A stretch of 64,000 bases of DNA. Source: CAVYOE01 sp963770155 (GTDB taxonomy: Bacteria; Actinomycetota; Thermoleophilia; Solirubrobacterales; 70-9). The position numbers and the translations under genes were made by a program. The stretch lies in assembly GCA_963770155.1 (NCBI GenBank), contig CAVYOE010000001.1, positions 682,001-746,000 of the forward strand. Direction: 5' to 3'. A model generated the notes under the pieces. The model was not told the origin of the DNA. It made no database searches and saw only the letters and a program-made list of their open reading frames with translations. Positions 1 to 8,282 of this stretch are shown here, in pieces (the first letter of the stretch is position 1; each line of letters opens with the position of its first letter).

Positions 1-211
1 GGGTCCGGGACTGCTCCCGGATCGCCTCCACCACAGCCGGGTGGCAATGCCCGATCGAGTTGACCGAGATCCCGGTGAGGAGGTCGAGGTACTCGTTGCC
101 CTCGGCGTCCCAGACCTTCGTCCCCTCCCCGCGCACGAACTCGACCTCGGAGCGCTTGAAGGTCTGCATCACCCATTCCGACTCGAGTTGTTGGGCCTCC
201 TCCAGACTCAC
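1..211 (-). CDS. argD: Acetylornithine aminotransferase, N-terminal part (cut by window edge)
   Basis: Only the first 70 residues are in the window; the gene runs off the left edge. ArgD is the PLP-dependent transaminase of arginine synthesis that converts N-acetylglutamate semialdehyde to N-acetylornithine. The visible part carries the typical start of class-III aminotransferases: a W-D-x-E-G-N-E-Y-L-D-L segment followed by G-I-S-V-N-S-I-G-H-C-H-P. I chose the GTG at 211-209 because a GGAAGGAAG Shine-Dalgarno lies a few bases upstream and the reading is family-like from there. It follows argB by 34 bp as the last visible gene of an argC-J-B-D operon. The family call is secure; the specificity (ArgD rather than another class-III enzyme) rests partly on the operon. 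Confidence 0.9.
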   Translation of the reverse strand, partial: MSLEEAQQLESEWVMQTFKRSEVEFVRGEGTKVWDAEGNEYLDLLTGISVNSIGHCHPAVVEAIREQSRT

Positions 212-245
212 GCCGCTTCCTTCCCTCCGCGTCCGGGGGCGGCGC

Positions 246-1103
246 TCATGACGTGATCATCGTGCCGATGCCCTCATCCGTGAACAACTCCAGGAGGAGG
301 GAATGCGGCTGGCGGCCGTCGATGATGTGGGCCGACTGCACACCACCGGAAACGGCCTCGACGCAGGCGGCGAGCTTCGGCCGCATGCCGCCCTCGATCC
401 CGTTCAGGGCAGCGCTCACATCCGCGACGGTGCTCCGCGAGATGAGCGAGGCGGGGTCGCCGGCATCGGCGAGCCAGCCCTCTACGTCGGTGAGGAAGAC
501 GGCCTTGTAGGCGCGCATTGCGGCGGCGACCTTGCCGGCGGCTTCGTCGGCGTTGATGTTGTGGGAATTTCCGTCGCGGTCGGCGCCGACCGATGCGATC
601 ACCGGCACGTAGTCGGCGGCGATGTGGTCGATCACGCCGACGTTGACGTTCTCGATCTCGCCGATCAGCCCGGCCTCCCCTGCCGCCGAGCTCTGCTTCA
701 CCGTGAACAGCCCACCGTCTTCTCCGCCGAGGCCGACCGCCGCCTGGCCGTGCCGGTTGAGTCGCATGATGATGTCGGCGTTGACTTTTCCGAGCAGGAC
801 CATGCGCGCAATCTCGACCGTCGCCTCATCGGAAACTCGCATCCCCTCGACGAACTTGACCTCCATGCCGAGCCGTTCCATGTACTCGGTGATCTCCGGG
901 CCGCCGCCGTGAACGATCACCGGGTTCAGCCCGACGTACTTGAGCAGGACGACGTCGTTGGCGAACGCCTGCCGCAGCGCCTCATCGCGCATGACGGCGC
1001 CGCCGTACTTGATCACGACGGTGCGCCCGTGGAACTCCCTGATGTAGGGGAGCGCCTCGAGCAGGGTCTCGACGTGCTGGGCGCTGTCACGTTGTTGGGT
1101 CAT
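246..1103 (-). CDS. argB: Acetylglutamate kinase
   Basis: ArgB (285 aa) phosphorylates N-acetylglutamate, the second step of arginine synthesis, in the cytoplasm. The amino acid kinase fold is visible from the K-Y-G-G motif (residues 32-35), the H-G-G-G-P-E substrate loop (about 65-70) and the late N-I-N-A-D segment. An N-terminal helix precedes the K-Y-G-G motif and the C-terminus reads E-L-F-T-D-E-G-I-G-T; both are features of the arginine-inhibited, hexameric class, so feedback inhibition is likely (inference from family). It starts 10 bp after argJ and is followed by argD, all on the minus strand. Confidence 0.96.
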   Translation of the reverse strand: MTQQRDSAQHVETLLEALPYIREFHGRTVVIKYGGAVMRDEALRQAFANDVVLLKYVGLNPVIVHGGGPEITEYMERLGMEVKFVEGMRVSDEATVEIARMVLLGKVNADIIMRLNRHGQAAVGLGGEDGGLFTVKQSSAAGEAGLIGEIENVNVGVIDHIAADYVPVIASVGADRDGNSHNINADEAAGKVAAAMRAYKAVFLTDVEGWLADAGDPASLISRSTVADVSAALNGIEGGMRPKLAACVEAVSGGVQSAHIIDGRQPHSLLLELFTDEGIGTMITS

Positions 1104-1113
1104 GTCGCTCCGG

Positions 1114-2280
1114 TCATGTCGTGTACTCCGCGTTCAGCTTCACGTAATCGGGGGTGAGATCGCTGAAGAAGACGTGGGCGCGGCCTTCGCCGCGGCCGAG
1201 GTTGGCCCTGATCTCGGCCTCGTCGCTGTGGTCGGCAAGCTCGGCTGCGTCGATCCGGTCGGGGCCGAGCTCCTCGAGCGCTTCTCCGGCCAGGGCCATC
1301 CCGGCCGCCTGCGCGATCCGGCCCCAATTCGAGTCCCGGCCGTAGAGCGCGGTCTTGACCAGCGGTGAGTTTGCGATTGCGCGCGCCGCACGTTCGGCCT
1401 CATCGTCATCGGCGGCACCGTTGACCTCGATCCGGCCGATCCGCGTGGCGCCCTCACCATCGGCGACCACCTCGAGTGCCAGCTGCAGCAGGACGGCATC
1501 AAGGAGCCCCTCGGGGAGCGGCTGCTCGGCTGTACCGCTGGCCTGCAGGACAATCGTGTCGTTGGTGCTCATCTGGCCATCGACGGTGATCCGCTCGAAG
1601 GACTGGGCGACAGCGTCGCGGAGAAGCTCGTCCGGGTTCTCGACCAGGGCATCGGTCTGGACGAAGCAGAGCAGGGTGGCGAACCCGGGCTCGATCATGC
1701 CGGCGCCCTTTGCCTGGGCGGAGACGGTCACTCCGCCGGCGCGCAACGTGCAGCGCTTCGGCCCCTGGTCCGTGGTCATGATCGCGCGGGCGAAGTCCTC
1801 GGCGGCGTCGGCGGCGAGCGCACTGGCGGCCGAGCGGACCCCGTCTACCACCGCCGCAACGTCGAGCGGCACTCCGATCGTTCCAGTTTCGGCAACGGCC
1901 ACCGCCCCGGGCTCGAGCCCGAGCACCTCGGCAGCGGTGTCGCGCATCGCCTGCGCGTCGCGGTAGCCCTGCTCCCCGGTGGCAGCGTTGGCGTTGCCGG
2001 AGTTGACGACGACACCCTTGATGCCCTCCGGATCGACCTCGTCGCGGCAGACCCTGACCGGCGCCGCCGCCGCGGCGTTCTTGGTCAGCAGGATCGCCGA
2101 CCTTGCTTTCGCTGCGTCGCCGACCAAAACCGCTACGTCAGTGGCGCCCTGGCCCTTGAGACCGCAGGCGGCGGCCCCGGCGCGATAACCCGGCGCCAGT
2201 TGGGCTGCATCGAGTTCCTCGACGCCCTCGGGCGGGTCGACCCAGCGGGAGCGGAAGAAGGTCTGGGTCGCCGGGCTCAC
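1114..2280 (-). CDS. argJ: Bifunctional glutamate N-acetyltransferase / ornithine acetyltransferase
   Basis: ArgJ (388 aa) moves the acetyl group from N-acetylornithine to glutamate, closing the cyclic arginine pathway; some family members also use acetyl-CoA. These enzymes self-cleave before a threonine; here the K-G-A-G-M-I-E-P-G-F-A-T-L-L segment puts the nucleophile at Thr202. The family's more usual sequence around the cleavage site has N-M-A-T-M-L, so the P-G-F-A-T-L-L version is a mild variant. The GTG start overlaps the argC stop by four bases (GTGA), indicating translational coupling. No separate argA or argE is visible, which suits a cyclic pathway. Confidence 0.95.
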   Translation of the reverse strand: MSPATQTFFRSRWVDPPEGVEELDAAQLAPGYRAGAAACGLKGQGATDVAVLVGDAAKARSAILLTKNAAAAAPVRVCRDEVDPEGIKGVVVNSGNANAATGEQGYRDAQAMRDTAAEVLGLEPGAVAVAETGTIGVPLDVAAVVDGVRSAASALAADAAEDFARAIMTTDQGPKRCTLRAGGVTVSAQAKGAGMIEPGFATLLCFVQTDALVENPDELLRDAVAQSFERITVDGQMSTNDTIVLQASGTAEQPLPEGLLDAVLLQLALEVVADGEGATRIGRIEVNGAADDDEAERAARAIANSPLVKTALYGRDSNWGRIAQAAGMALAGEALEELGPDRIDAAELADHSDEAEIRANLGRGEGRAHVFFSDLTPDYVKLNAEYTT

Positions 2281-3290
2281 GAGATCCCCTCCCCTTCCGG
2301 CAGTCCCAGCATCAGGTTCAGGTTCTGGATCGCCTGCGAGGCCGCGCCCTTCCAGAGGTTGTCGATCGCTGCGAAAACGAGCACCCGGGCTCCCTCGCCC
2401 GCGGCTGGAACCACGTGGATCTGGCAGAGGTTCGTGCCGCGCACCGCCTCGACCCCAGGCGGCTCCTCGACGATCTCGACGAACGGCTCCGACGCATAGC
2501 GTTCCGCGTAGAGCGAGGTGAGCTCCTCCCCGGTGAGCTCTCGCGAGGTGGCGACGTAGCTGCTGACCAGCTCCCCGGTGTCGAACGGCATCAGGTGCGG
2601 TACGAAGGTGAGACCGGCGCCGTTGGCGCCCATCGCGGTCAGCTCCTGGGCGATCTCGGGCTGGTGCCGGTGACCGGCCACCCCGTAGGGCTTGGTGTCG
2701 TCGGTCTCTTTCACCGGCTCGAGCTCCGCGGCCGCGTCGCGGCCGGCGCCTGAGATCCCCGATTTGGCGTCGACGACGACATCCTCGACCACTCCCGCAG
2801 CGGCGAGCGGGGCAAGGGCGAGCAGAGTCGCGGTCGGGTAGCAGCCCGGGTTTGCGACCAGGCCGGCGGAGCCGATCGGCTCGCGGTAGAGCTCGGTCAG
2901 TCCGTAGACCGCCGCCTCGAGCAACTCCGGCCGGCCGTGGTCTCCGTACCAGCGTTCGTAGGTTCCGAGGTCGCGGAGGCGGAAGTCCGCGGAAAGATCG
3001 ACCACCTTCGCGTCCGCCGCCCGGAGCGCGGCGACCACCGGGGCCGAGGCGCCGTGCGGATAGGCGACGATCGCGGCATCGATGCCGTCGAGCGAGTCGA
3101 GGTCGAGCTCGGTGAGCTCGATCTCGACGTCGTACTGCGGATAGAGCTGTTTCAGCGGGGTGCCGACGTCAGACCGCGCGGTGGCGGCCGCGAGCTCGAG
3201 CTCGGGGTGGGAGGCGATGAGCTGCGCCGCCAGCGCCCCGGCATAGCCGGAAGCTCCGGCGACGAGCACTTTGAGCTTGCTCTCACTCAC
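2277..3290 (-). CDS. argC: N-acetyl-gamma-glutamyl-phosphate reductase
   Basis: ArgC (337 aa from the chosen start) reduces N-acetylglutamyl phosphate to the semialdehyde with NADPH. The N-terminal Rossmann loop reads G-A-S-G-Y-A-G (residues 12-18) and the catalytic cysteine is Cys150 in the N-P-G-C-Y-P-T motif. I placed the start at the GTG at 3290-3288 because K-V-L-V-A-G-A-S-G follows at the usual distance and a GGAGGG lies upstream; a longer in-frame reading from 3320 would sit further inside pheT. The chosen start overlaps the last codons of pheT by 8 bp, so the arginine genes are physically coupled to the phenylalanyl-tRNA synthetase genes. Confidence 0.95.
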   Translation of the reverse strand: MSESKLKVLVAGASGYAGALAAQLIASHPELELAAATARSDVGTPLKQLYPQYDVEIELTELDLDSLDGIDAAIVAYPHGASAPVVAALRAADAKVVDLSADFRLRDLGTYERWYGDHGRPELLEAAVYGLTELYREPIGSAGLVANPGCYPTATLLALAPLAAAGVVEDVVVDAKSGISGAGRDAAAELEPVKETDDTKPYGVAGHRHQPEIAQELTAMGANGAGLTFVPHLMPFDTGELVSSYVATSRELTGEELTSLYAERYASEPFVEIVEEPPGVEAVRGTNLCQIHVVPAAGEGARVLVFAAIDNLWKGAASQAIQNLNLMLGLPEGEGIS

Positions 3291-5769
3291 GGAGGGTCCC
3301 TCCGATCTCGCTGAGCGCATCGGCGATCGCCGTCCGCCGCGCCGTCACGTCCTCGTCGGTGAGGGTGCGTTCCGGAGAGCGGAACTCCAGCCGCAGCGCA
3401 AGGCTGACCTTGCCATCGCCGACCTGCTCCCCGGCGTAGTGGTCGAAGACGTCGGCCGACTGCAGAAGCTCGCCGCCGGCCGCGATCACGGTCTCGCGGA
3501 CGCTCGCTGCCGGGATGTCCTCCGGTACGACCACGGCCAGGTCCTGCAGCACCGCCGGGTACGTGATCAGGTCCTCGTAGGTCTCCCGCTCGATCGCCGC
3601 CGCCGCCGCCAACTGCGAGGCCACCAGCTCGAACGCGACGCCGCCCGGCAGGTCCCAGGCCCGGGCGACCAGTGGATGCAGTTCCCCGATCCAGCCGGCT
3701 TCGGAGCCGTCGATCCGCACCACGGCAGATCGACCCGGGTGCAGGAAGGGCTCAGGATCTTCCGGCGCAGCAACCTCGAGCGGAGCGCCGAGGGCGGCGA
3801 AGAGCCCCTCCGCGACCGCCTTGCCCGCGAAGTAGTCGGGCTCGCCGGGTCCCTCCCCGCGCCACGAGGCGGGAAGCGAGCCGGATAGGATGCCGCCGAG
3901 GTGGTGCGGTTCGCAGGCCGGCGCAGGGATGTCGCCGAGGAACTCGCCACCGAGCGGGCCGCCGCTCCGATCCTTTGATCCGGGCTCAGGCGTCTGCTTC
4001 AGGTAGACCCGGCCGGACTCGAACAGCCGTACTCCCTCGGCCCCCCGGGAGAGGTTGAGTCGCGCCGCGTCGAGCAAACCGCCGAGCAGCGTCGTGCGCA
4101 TGACCGATTGCTCGGCCGAGAGAGGGTTCGAGACCTCGATCGCCTTCCGCCGCAGGTCGCCGGCGGTGAGCTGAAGCCGGTCGGCGAGGCCGGGATCGTT
4201 GAAGCTCCAGGAGATGATCTCGTCGCAGCCCAGGTCCCGCAGGGTGTCCTCGGCGCGACGCAGAAGCCGCTGCTCCCTGGTCAGAACGCCGACGTGCCCG
4301 CCGGTGCTCGGCAACGTGCTCGGGAGGTTCTGGTCGAGGTCTTGGACCCGTGCCACTTCCTCGACCAGGTCCGCCTCTCGGTAGACGTCGTAGTGGCGCT
4401 CGGGAGGGACGGTGACGGTGAGCGTTTCCTTCTTCAGCTTGACGTCGAAGCCGAGCCGTTCGAGGTCCGCGGCGCACGCCTTGGCGGGGATCTCCATTCC
4501 GAGCAGGCCGGTGACCCGCTCGGCACGCAGCTCCAGCTGGTGCGAATCGGGGATCTCGCCGGTGGCGTCGATCGTCCCGGGCACCAGCTTGGCGCCGCAG
4601 ATCTCGGTGATCAGGTTCGAGGCGACCCGCTGGCCCCGCAGGGCCAGCTCGGGATGGAGCTGCTTTTCGAACCGGCCCGAGGCCTCGGAACGCAGCCCGA
4701 GCGCACGCGAGGTGCGCAGGATGTTGACCCCGTCCCAGTTTGCAACCTCGAGCAGTACCCGGGTGGTGTCCTCGCTCACCTCCGAGGCCGCCCCACCCAT
4801 GATCCCGGCGATCCCCGCCGGGCCGTCGCCGTCGTAGATCAGGACCGCGTCTGGAACATCGAACGTGCGCTCGATGCCGTCGAGCGTGGTCAGCTTCTCG
4901 CCCTGCTTGGCGGTGTCGATGATCAGCCTGCTGCCCGCGACCTTGTCGAGGTCGTAGGCGTGCATCGGCTGCCCGGTTTCGAGCATGGCGTAGTTGGTGA
5001 TGTCGACGACGTTGTTGATCGGCCGCTGCCCGGCAGCGAGCAGCCGCGCCTTCAGCCACAGCGGCGAGGGCCCGACTTCCACCTCGGTGAAGACCCGTGC
5101 CGCAAAGCGCGGGCAGAGCGCCGGTACCTTGACCTCGATCGAGGCGAGATCGTTGACGTCGCCATCGCCCTCGGCCTCTGCGTCCTGCTCCCACGGAGCC
5201 GGAGCCAGGTCAGCCTCGCTGATCGCGTGCACCTCACGCGCCACTCCGTAAACGGCGAGGCAGTCGGGCCTGTTCGAGGTCACCTCGAGCTCCAGCACCG
5301 GCTCGGAGAAAGCGACGACGTCAGCGAGCGGATCGCCGGCCTGCGCATCGCCATCCAAGACGGCGATCCCCGCGGCGTCTTCACCGATCTCGAGCTCGGC
5401 CTCGGAGAGAATCATCCCGTCGGAGGTGACCCCGCGCAACTTTGCCTGTTTCAGCTCCTCGCCGTTCGGGAGGACCGCGCCCGGCAAGGCCACGGCGACG
5501 AGCTGTTCAGCGGCGACGTTGGGCGCGCCGCAGACGATCGTCCGCGCCGAGTCCTCGCCGGTATCGACCTCGCACACCCGGAGCTTGTCGGCATCGGGAT
5601 GGTTCTCTACTTTCAGCACACGGCCGACCACGTAGGACTCGGGACTCGGGGCACCGACATGGTCGACGCGTTCGACCTCGGTCCCGGTCATCGCCAGGCG
5701 CTCGGCGAGGCTTTCCGGGTCCCAGCCGGGATCGCAGTAGCTGCGCAGCCAGCCCACCGGCACCCTCAT
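3283..5769 (-). CDS. pheT: Phenylalanyl-tRNA synthetase beta subunit
   Basis: PheT (828 aa) is the large subunit of the alpha2-beta2 enzyme that charges tRNA-Phe. Domain order is typical: N-terminal EMAP-type tRNA-binding domain (about 40-150), B3/B4 editing domain (about 210-380), B5 DNA/RNA-binding-like domain, the inactive synthetase-like core, and a C-terminal ferredoxin-like anticodon-binding domain (about 735-828). Length is normal. The ATG overlaps the pheS stop by four bases (ATGA) and its 3' end overlaps argC, so pheS-pheT-argC is translated as a coupled unit. Confidence 0.97.
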   Translation of the reverse strand: MRVPVGWLRSYCDPGWDPESLAERLAMTGTEVERVDHVGAPSPESYVVGRVLKVENHPDADKLRVCEVDTGEDSARTIVCGAPNVAAEQLVAVALPGAVLPNGEELKQAKLRGVTSDGMILSEAELEIGEDAAGIAVLDGDAQAGDPLADVVAFSEPVLELEVTSNRPDCLAVYGVAREVHAISEADLAPAPWEQDAEAEGDGDVNDLASIEVKVPALCPRFAARVFTEVEVGPSPLWLKARLLAAGQRPINNVVDITNYAMLETGQPMHAYDLDKVAGSRLIIDTAKQGEKLTTLDGIERTFDVPDAVLIYDGDGPAGIAGIMGGAASEVSEDTTRVLLEVANWDGVNILRTSRALGLRSEASGRFEKQLHPELALRGQRVASNLITEICGAKLVPGTIDATGEIPDSHQLELRAERVTGLLGMEIPAKACAADLERLGFDVKLKKETLTVTVPPERHYDVYREADLVEEVARVQDLDQNLPSTLPSTGGHVGVLTREQRLLRRAEDTLRDLGCDEIISWSFNDPGLADRLQLTAGDLRRKAIEVSNPLSAEQSVMRTTLLGGLLDAARLNLSRGAEGVRLFESGRVYLKQTPEPGSKDRSGGPLGGEFLGDIPAPACEPHHLGGILSGSLPASWRGEGPGEPDYFAGKAVAEGLFAALGAPLEVAAPEDPEPFLHPGRSAVVRIDGSEAGWIGELHPLVARAWDLPGGVAFELVASQLAAAAAIERETYEDLITYPAVLQDLAVVVPEDIPAASVRETVIAAGGELLQSADVFDHYAGEQVGDGKVSLALRLEFRSPERTLTDEDVTARRTAIADALSEIGGTLRE

Positions 5770-6908
5770 GAGAATTGCTCCAGCACGCGCACGTCGTTCT
5801 CAACGAACAGGCGCAGGTCGGGAAGGCCGTGGAGCAGCATCGCCATCCGCTCGATCCCGAAGCCGAAGGCAAATCCCTGGATGCGGTCCGGGTCGTACCC
5901 GTTCTCGGCCACGAACCCGAACACATTCGGGTCGACCATGCCGGCCCCGCCGACCTCGATCCAGCCGACGCCCTTGCACAGGGAGCAGCGGGAGCCGTCT
6001 GCAAGCTCGCCCTTGCCGTCACAGACATGGCAGTCGACGTCGAACTCGACGCTGGGCTCGGTGAACGGGAAGAAGTGAGGCCGCATCCGCGCCTCCCGGC
6101 CGCCGCCGAAGAGGCTGGTCAGCATCGCCTCGAGCGTGCCCTGGAGATCGGAAAGGGTGATCCCCTCCCCCACCGCGAGCCCCTCCATCTGGTGGAACAT
6201 CGGCAGATGGGTGGCGTCGATCGTGTCCCGGCGGTACGCCTTGCCCGGAACCGCGATGAAAATCGGCGGCTGCGTCGCCTCCATCGCCCGCACCTGCATC
6301 GGCGAGGTGTGGGTCCGGAGCATGACCAGCTCCGACTCCGGGGTTTCGACGCCGTCCCCCCTGGTGGCGGTCCGCGCGCTGTCGAGAGCGGCCTTGGTCA
6401 GCGACCCGGGTGCGACGTAGAGCGTGTCCTGGACCATCCGGGCCGGATGACCGGGTGGGTGGTTGAGCGCCGTGAAGTTGTAGTAGTCGATCTCGACCTC
6501 GGGGCCCTCGAGCACCCTGTAGCCGAGGCCGACCATCGTGTCCTCGATCAGACGGCGGGTGCGGGTGACCAGGTGCAGGTGGCCGGGATGGCGCGGCGGC
6601 GCTCCGGGGAGAGTGACGTCGATCTGGTCCTCGGCGAGCTGGCCGACCACCTCGGCTGCGTCGAGCTCGGCGCTGCGTGCGGCGAGCTGTTCTTCCAGCG
6701 CCACCCTCGCTTCGTTGCCGGCCTTGCCGACCGCGCCCCGCTCCTCCTGTGAGAGGCCGGAGATGCCGCGGAGAATCGTGGTCAGCTCGGCCTTGCGACC
6801 GAGGTAGCGGACCCGGATCTCCTCGAGGGAGTCGGTGCCGGTCGCAGCCGCGATCGCGGCCGCGGCCTCGGCACGGAGCTCCGCGATCCTGTCGGTCGTC
6901 TCAGGCAT
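5766..6908 (-). CDS. pheS: Phenylalanyl-tRNA synthetase alpha subunit
   Basis: PheS (380 aa) is the catalytic subunit of phenylalanyl-tRNA synthetase, a class II enzyme. An N-terminal coiled-coil arm that binds tRNA (about 1-90) is followed by the catalytic core. Motif 2 sits around R-T-H-T-S-P-M-Q-V-R-A-M and the active-site pocket around F-A-F-G-I-G-I-E-R-M-A-M near the C-terminus. A cysteine-rich stretch (C-D-G-K-G ... C-S-L-C-K-G-V-G-W) before the G-G-A-G-M-V segment is commonly seen in bacterial PheS. The start overlaps the end of the upstream methyltransferase by 8 bp. Confidence 0.97.
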   Translation of the reverse strand: MPETTDRIAELRAEAAAAIAAATGTDSLEEIRVRYLGRKAELTTILRGISGLSQEERGAVGKAGNEARVALEEQLAARSAELDAAEVVGQLAEDQIDVTLPGAPPRHPGHLHLVTRTRRLIEDTMVGLGYRVLEGPEVEIDYYNFTALNHPPGHPARMVQDTLYVAPGSLTKAALDSARTATRGDGVETPESELVMLRTHTSPMQVRAMEATQPPIFIAVPGKAYRRDTIDATHLPMFHQMEGLAVGEGITLSDLQGTLEAMLTSLFGGGREARMRPHFFPFTEPSVEFDVDCHVCDGKGELADGSRCSLCKGVGWIEVGGAGMVDPNVFGFVAENGYDPDRIQGFAFGFGIERMAMLLHGLPDLRLFVENDVRVLEQFS

Positions 6909-7614
6909 CGCGCGACCCTATCCGCTGCAAAGCGATCGCCGCCGCCGCAGCGACGTTCAAGGACTCCGCGCCCGGACGGAGCGGAATCGTCACCTGTGAC
7001 TGGCATGCGGCCAGCACATCTGCAGGCAGTCCTTCCCGCTCGGCTCCGAGACAGAGAGTCGCGGGTTGGTCCAGTGCCGCAACCGGATCACCGCCGTGCG
7101 CGACCAGTGCCGCCCTGGGTGCCGGTGTCCCTTCAATCCCGCCGCGCACCACCGGCTGGGAGAAGATCGCCCCCATGCTGGCGCGGACGGCCTTCGGTGA
7201 GTACGCGTCTGCGCAACCGGGTCCGAGCACCACGGTGCCGTCGACCAGGCCCTTGGTGCTGCGGACGATCGCACCGACGTTGGCGGGGTCGGCGACAGCG
7301 TGGAGATAGACGGCGACCTCGGCCTCTGCGAGGTCGAGATCGGCCGCCGGCTGTGCCCAGATTCCGATGACCCGGGTGCCCGAGGCCAGAGTCGAGACCG
7401 AGTCGAGCAGCTCCGGCTCGACCTCGGTCCCTCCGAGGCCGGATCCAGCCGCGGTCAGCAGCTCGACCGGCTCCTGCTCCGCCGCGCGGGCGGAGCCGAG
7501 CAGGTCCTCGCCCTCGGCCAGGAACAGTCCCTCGCGCGCGCGATGCTTTGCCTGGGCCAGCTTGCGGACCAGCTTCAGTTTCTCGTTCTGTGGGCTCTTG
7601 ATTGGTTCTGTCAT
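6901..7614 (-). CDS. TrmH/SpoU family RNA 2'-O-methyltransferase
   Basis: This 237-aa protein is a SPOUT-class methyltransferase that probably 2'-O-methylates a ribose in rRNA or tRNA. An N-terminal substrate-binding domain (about 1-85, opening S-P-Q-N-E-K-L-K) is followed by the knotted SAM domain with all three motifs: N-V-G-A-I-V-R-S, L-C-L-G-A-E-R-E-G-L-P and I-P-L-R-P-G-A-E-S-L-N-V-A-A-A. The target nucleotide cannot be told from sequence. It heads the pheS-pheT-arg gene string and starts only about 17 nt after the terminator of the rplT operon, so its expression may depend on readthrough or on a promoter inside that terminator region. Confidence 0.9.
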   Translation of the reverse strand: MTEPIKSPQNEKLKLVRKLAQAKHRAREGLFLAEGEDLLGSARAAEQEPVELLTAAGSGLGGTEVEPELLDSVSTLASGTRVIGIWAQPAADLDLAEAEVAVYLHAVADPANVGAIVRSTKGLVDGTVVLGPGCADAYSPKAVRASMGAIFSQPVVRGGIEGTPAPRAALVAHGGDPVAALDQPATLCLGAEREGLPADVLAACQSQVTIPLRPGAESLNVAAAAAIALQRIGSRDA

Positions 7615-7631
7615 TGGTTTGTGATGGAACT

Positions 7632-7666
7632 AAAAAAGGGCGGCCCCGACTTGTGTCGGTCCGCCC
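7632..7666 (-). terminator. Rho-independent terminator after rplT
   Basis: Read on the minus strand, GGGCGG and CCGCCC arms plus an inner CCGAC/GTCGG pairing form a long GC-rich hairpin followed directly by TTTTTT. It lies between the rplT stop and the methyltransferase start and should end infC-rpmI-rplT transcripts, or act as a leaky attenuator for the genes beyond. Confidence 0.88.
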
Positions 7667-7691
7667 GGGTCTTGGTCGCTTTGGCCTTGGC

Positions 7692-8051
7692 TCAGCCGGC
7701 CGTGGCCTCCCGGGCGCGTTCGACAAATCGGCGAAAACCATCGCGATCGCTGACGGCGATCTCGGCGAGCATCTTGCGGTTGACCTCGACCCCGGCCTCG
7801 GTCAGGCCGTGCATGAGCTCCGAGTAGGTCATTCCCTCCCGCCTGGCGGCGGCGTTGATCCGGGTGATCCACAGCCGCCTGAAGTCGCGCTTGCGCACCC
7901 GCCGGTCGCGGTAGGCGTACTGGCCGGAGCGCATCAGCTGCTCCTTGGCGAAGCGGGGGCTCGACTTCTTGCGGCCGAAATAGCCCTTGGCCTGCTTCAG
8001 GACCTTCTTGCGCCGGCGGCGCGAGGCGACGGGCGAACTGGCGCGCGGCAT
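7692..8051 (-). CDS. rplT: Ribosomal protein L20
   Basis: L20 (119 aa) is a very basic 50S assembly protein that binds 23S rRNA and in many bacteria represses its own operon. The N-terminal S-S-P-V-A-S-R-R-R-R-K-K-V-L-K-Q-A-K-G-Y segment and the R-D-R-R-V-R-K-R-D-F-R-R-L-W-I-T-R-I-N-A-A-A-R block are diagnostic. The ATG overlaps the rpmI stop by one base (TGATG), so L35 and L20 are translationally coupled. Third gene of infC-rpmI-rplT, followed by a clear terminator. Confidence 0.97.
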   Translation of the reverse strand: MPRASSPVASRRRRKKVLKQAKGYFGRKKSSPRFAKEQLMRSGQYAYRDRRVRKRDFRRLWITRINAAARREGMTYSELMHGLTEAGVEVNRKMLAEIAVSDRDGFRRFVERAREATAG

Positions 8052-8257
8052 CAGCCCCCGTCCTTTCCGGCCAGCAGGCTCTTGACCCGCTTCTGATCGG
8101 GTTTGGCGATCTCCACTGGCCGCTTGAAGCGGCGCTTGCGGGCAGGCGACTTCTTCTCGAGGATGTGGCTCGAGTAGGCACGCCGGCCGCGGAGCTTGCC
8201 TGTGCCGGTCTTGCGGAACCGTTTCTTGGCCCCCGAATGGGTCTTCATCTTCGGCAT
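8051..8257 (-). CDS. rpmI: Ribosomal protein L35
   Basis: L35 (68 aa) is a small basic protein of the 50S subunit. It opens M-P-K-M-K-T-H-S-G-A-K-K-R-F, the family signature, and has the usual length. It lies 25 bp after infC and overlaps rplT by one base, the universal infC-rpmI-rplT order. Confidence 0.97.
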   Translation of the reverse strand: MPKMKTHSGAKKRFRKTGTGKLRGRRAYSSHILEKKSPARKRRFKRPVEIAKPDQKRVKSLLAGKDGG

Positions 8258-8282
8258 GAGAGCCGACTATTGAAGCAGAGTG

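Noticed and set aside
4108..6078. 656-aa plus-strand open frame
   Set aside because: Antisense to pheT/pheS, which have full family motifs; long open frames on the opposite strand are expected at this GC content. No domain seen.
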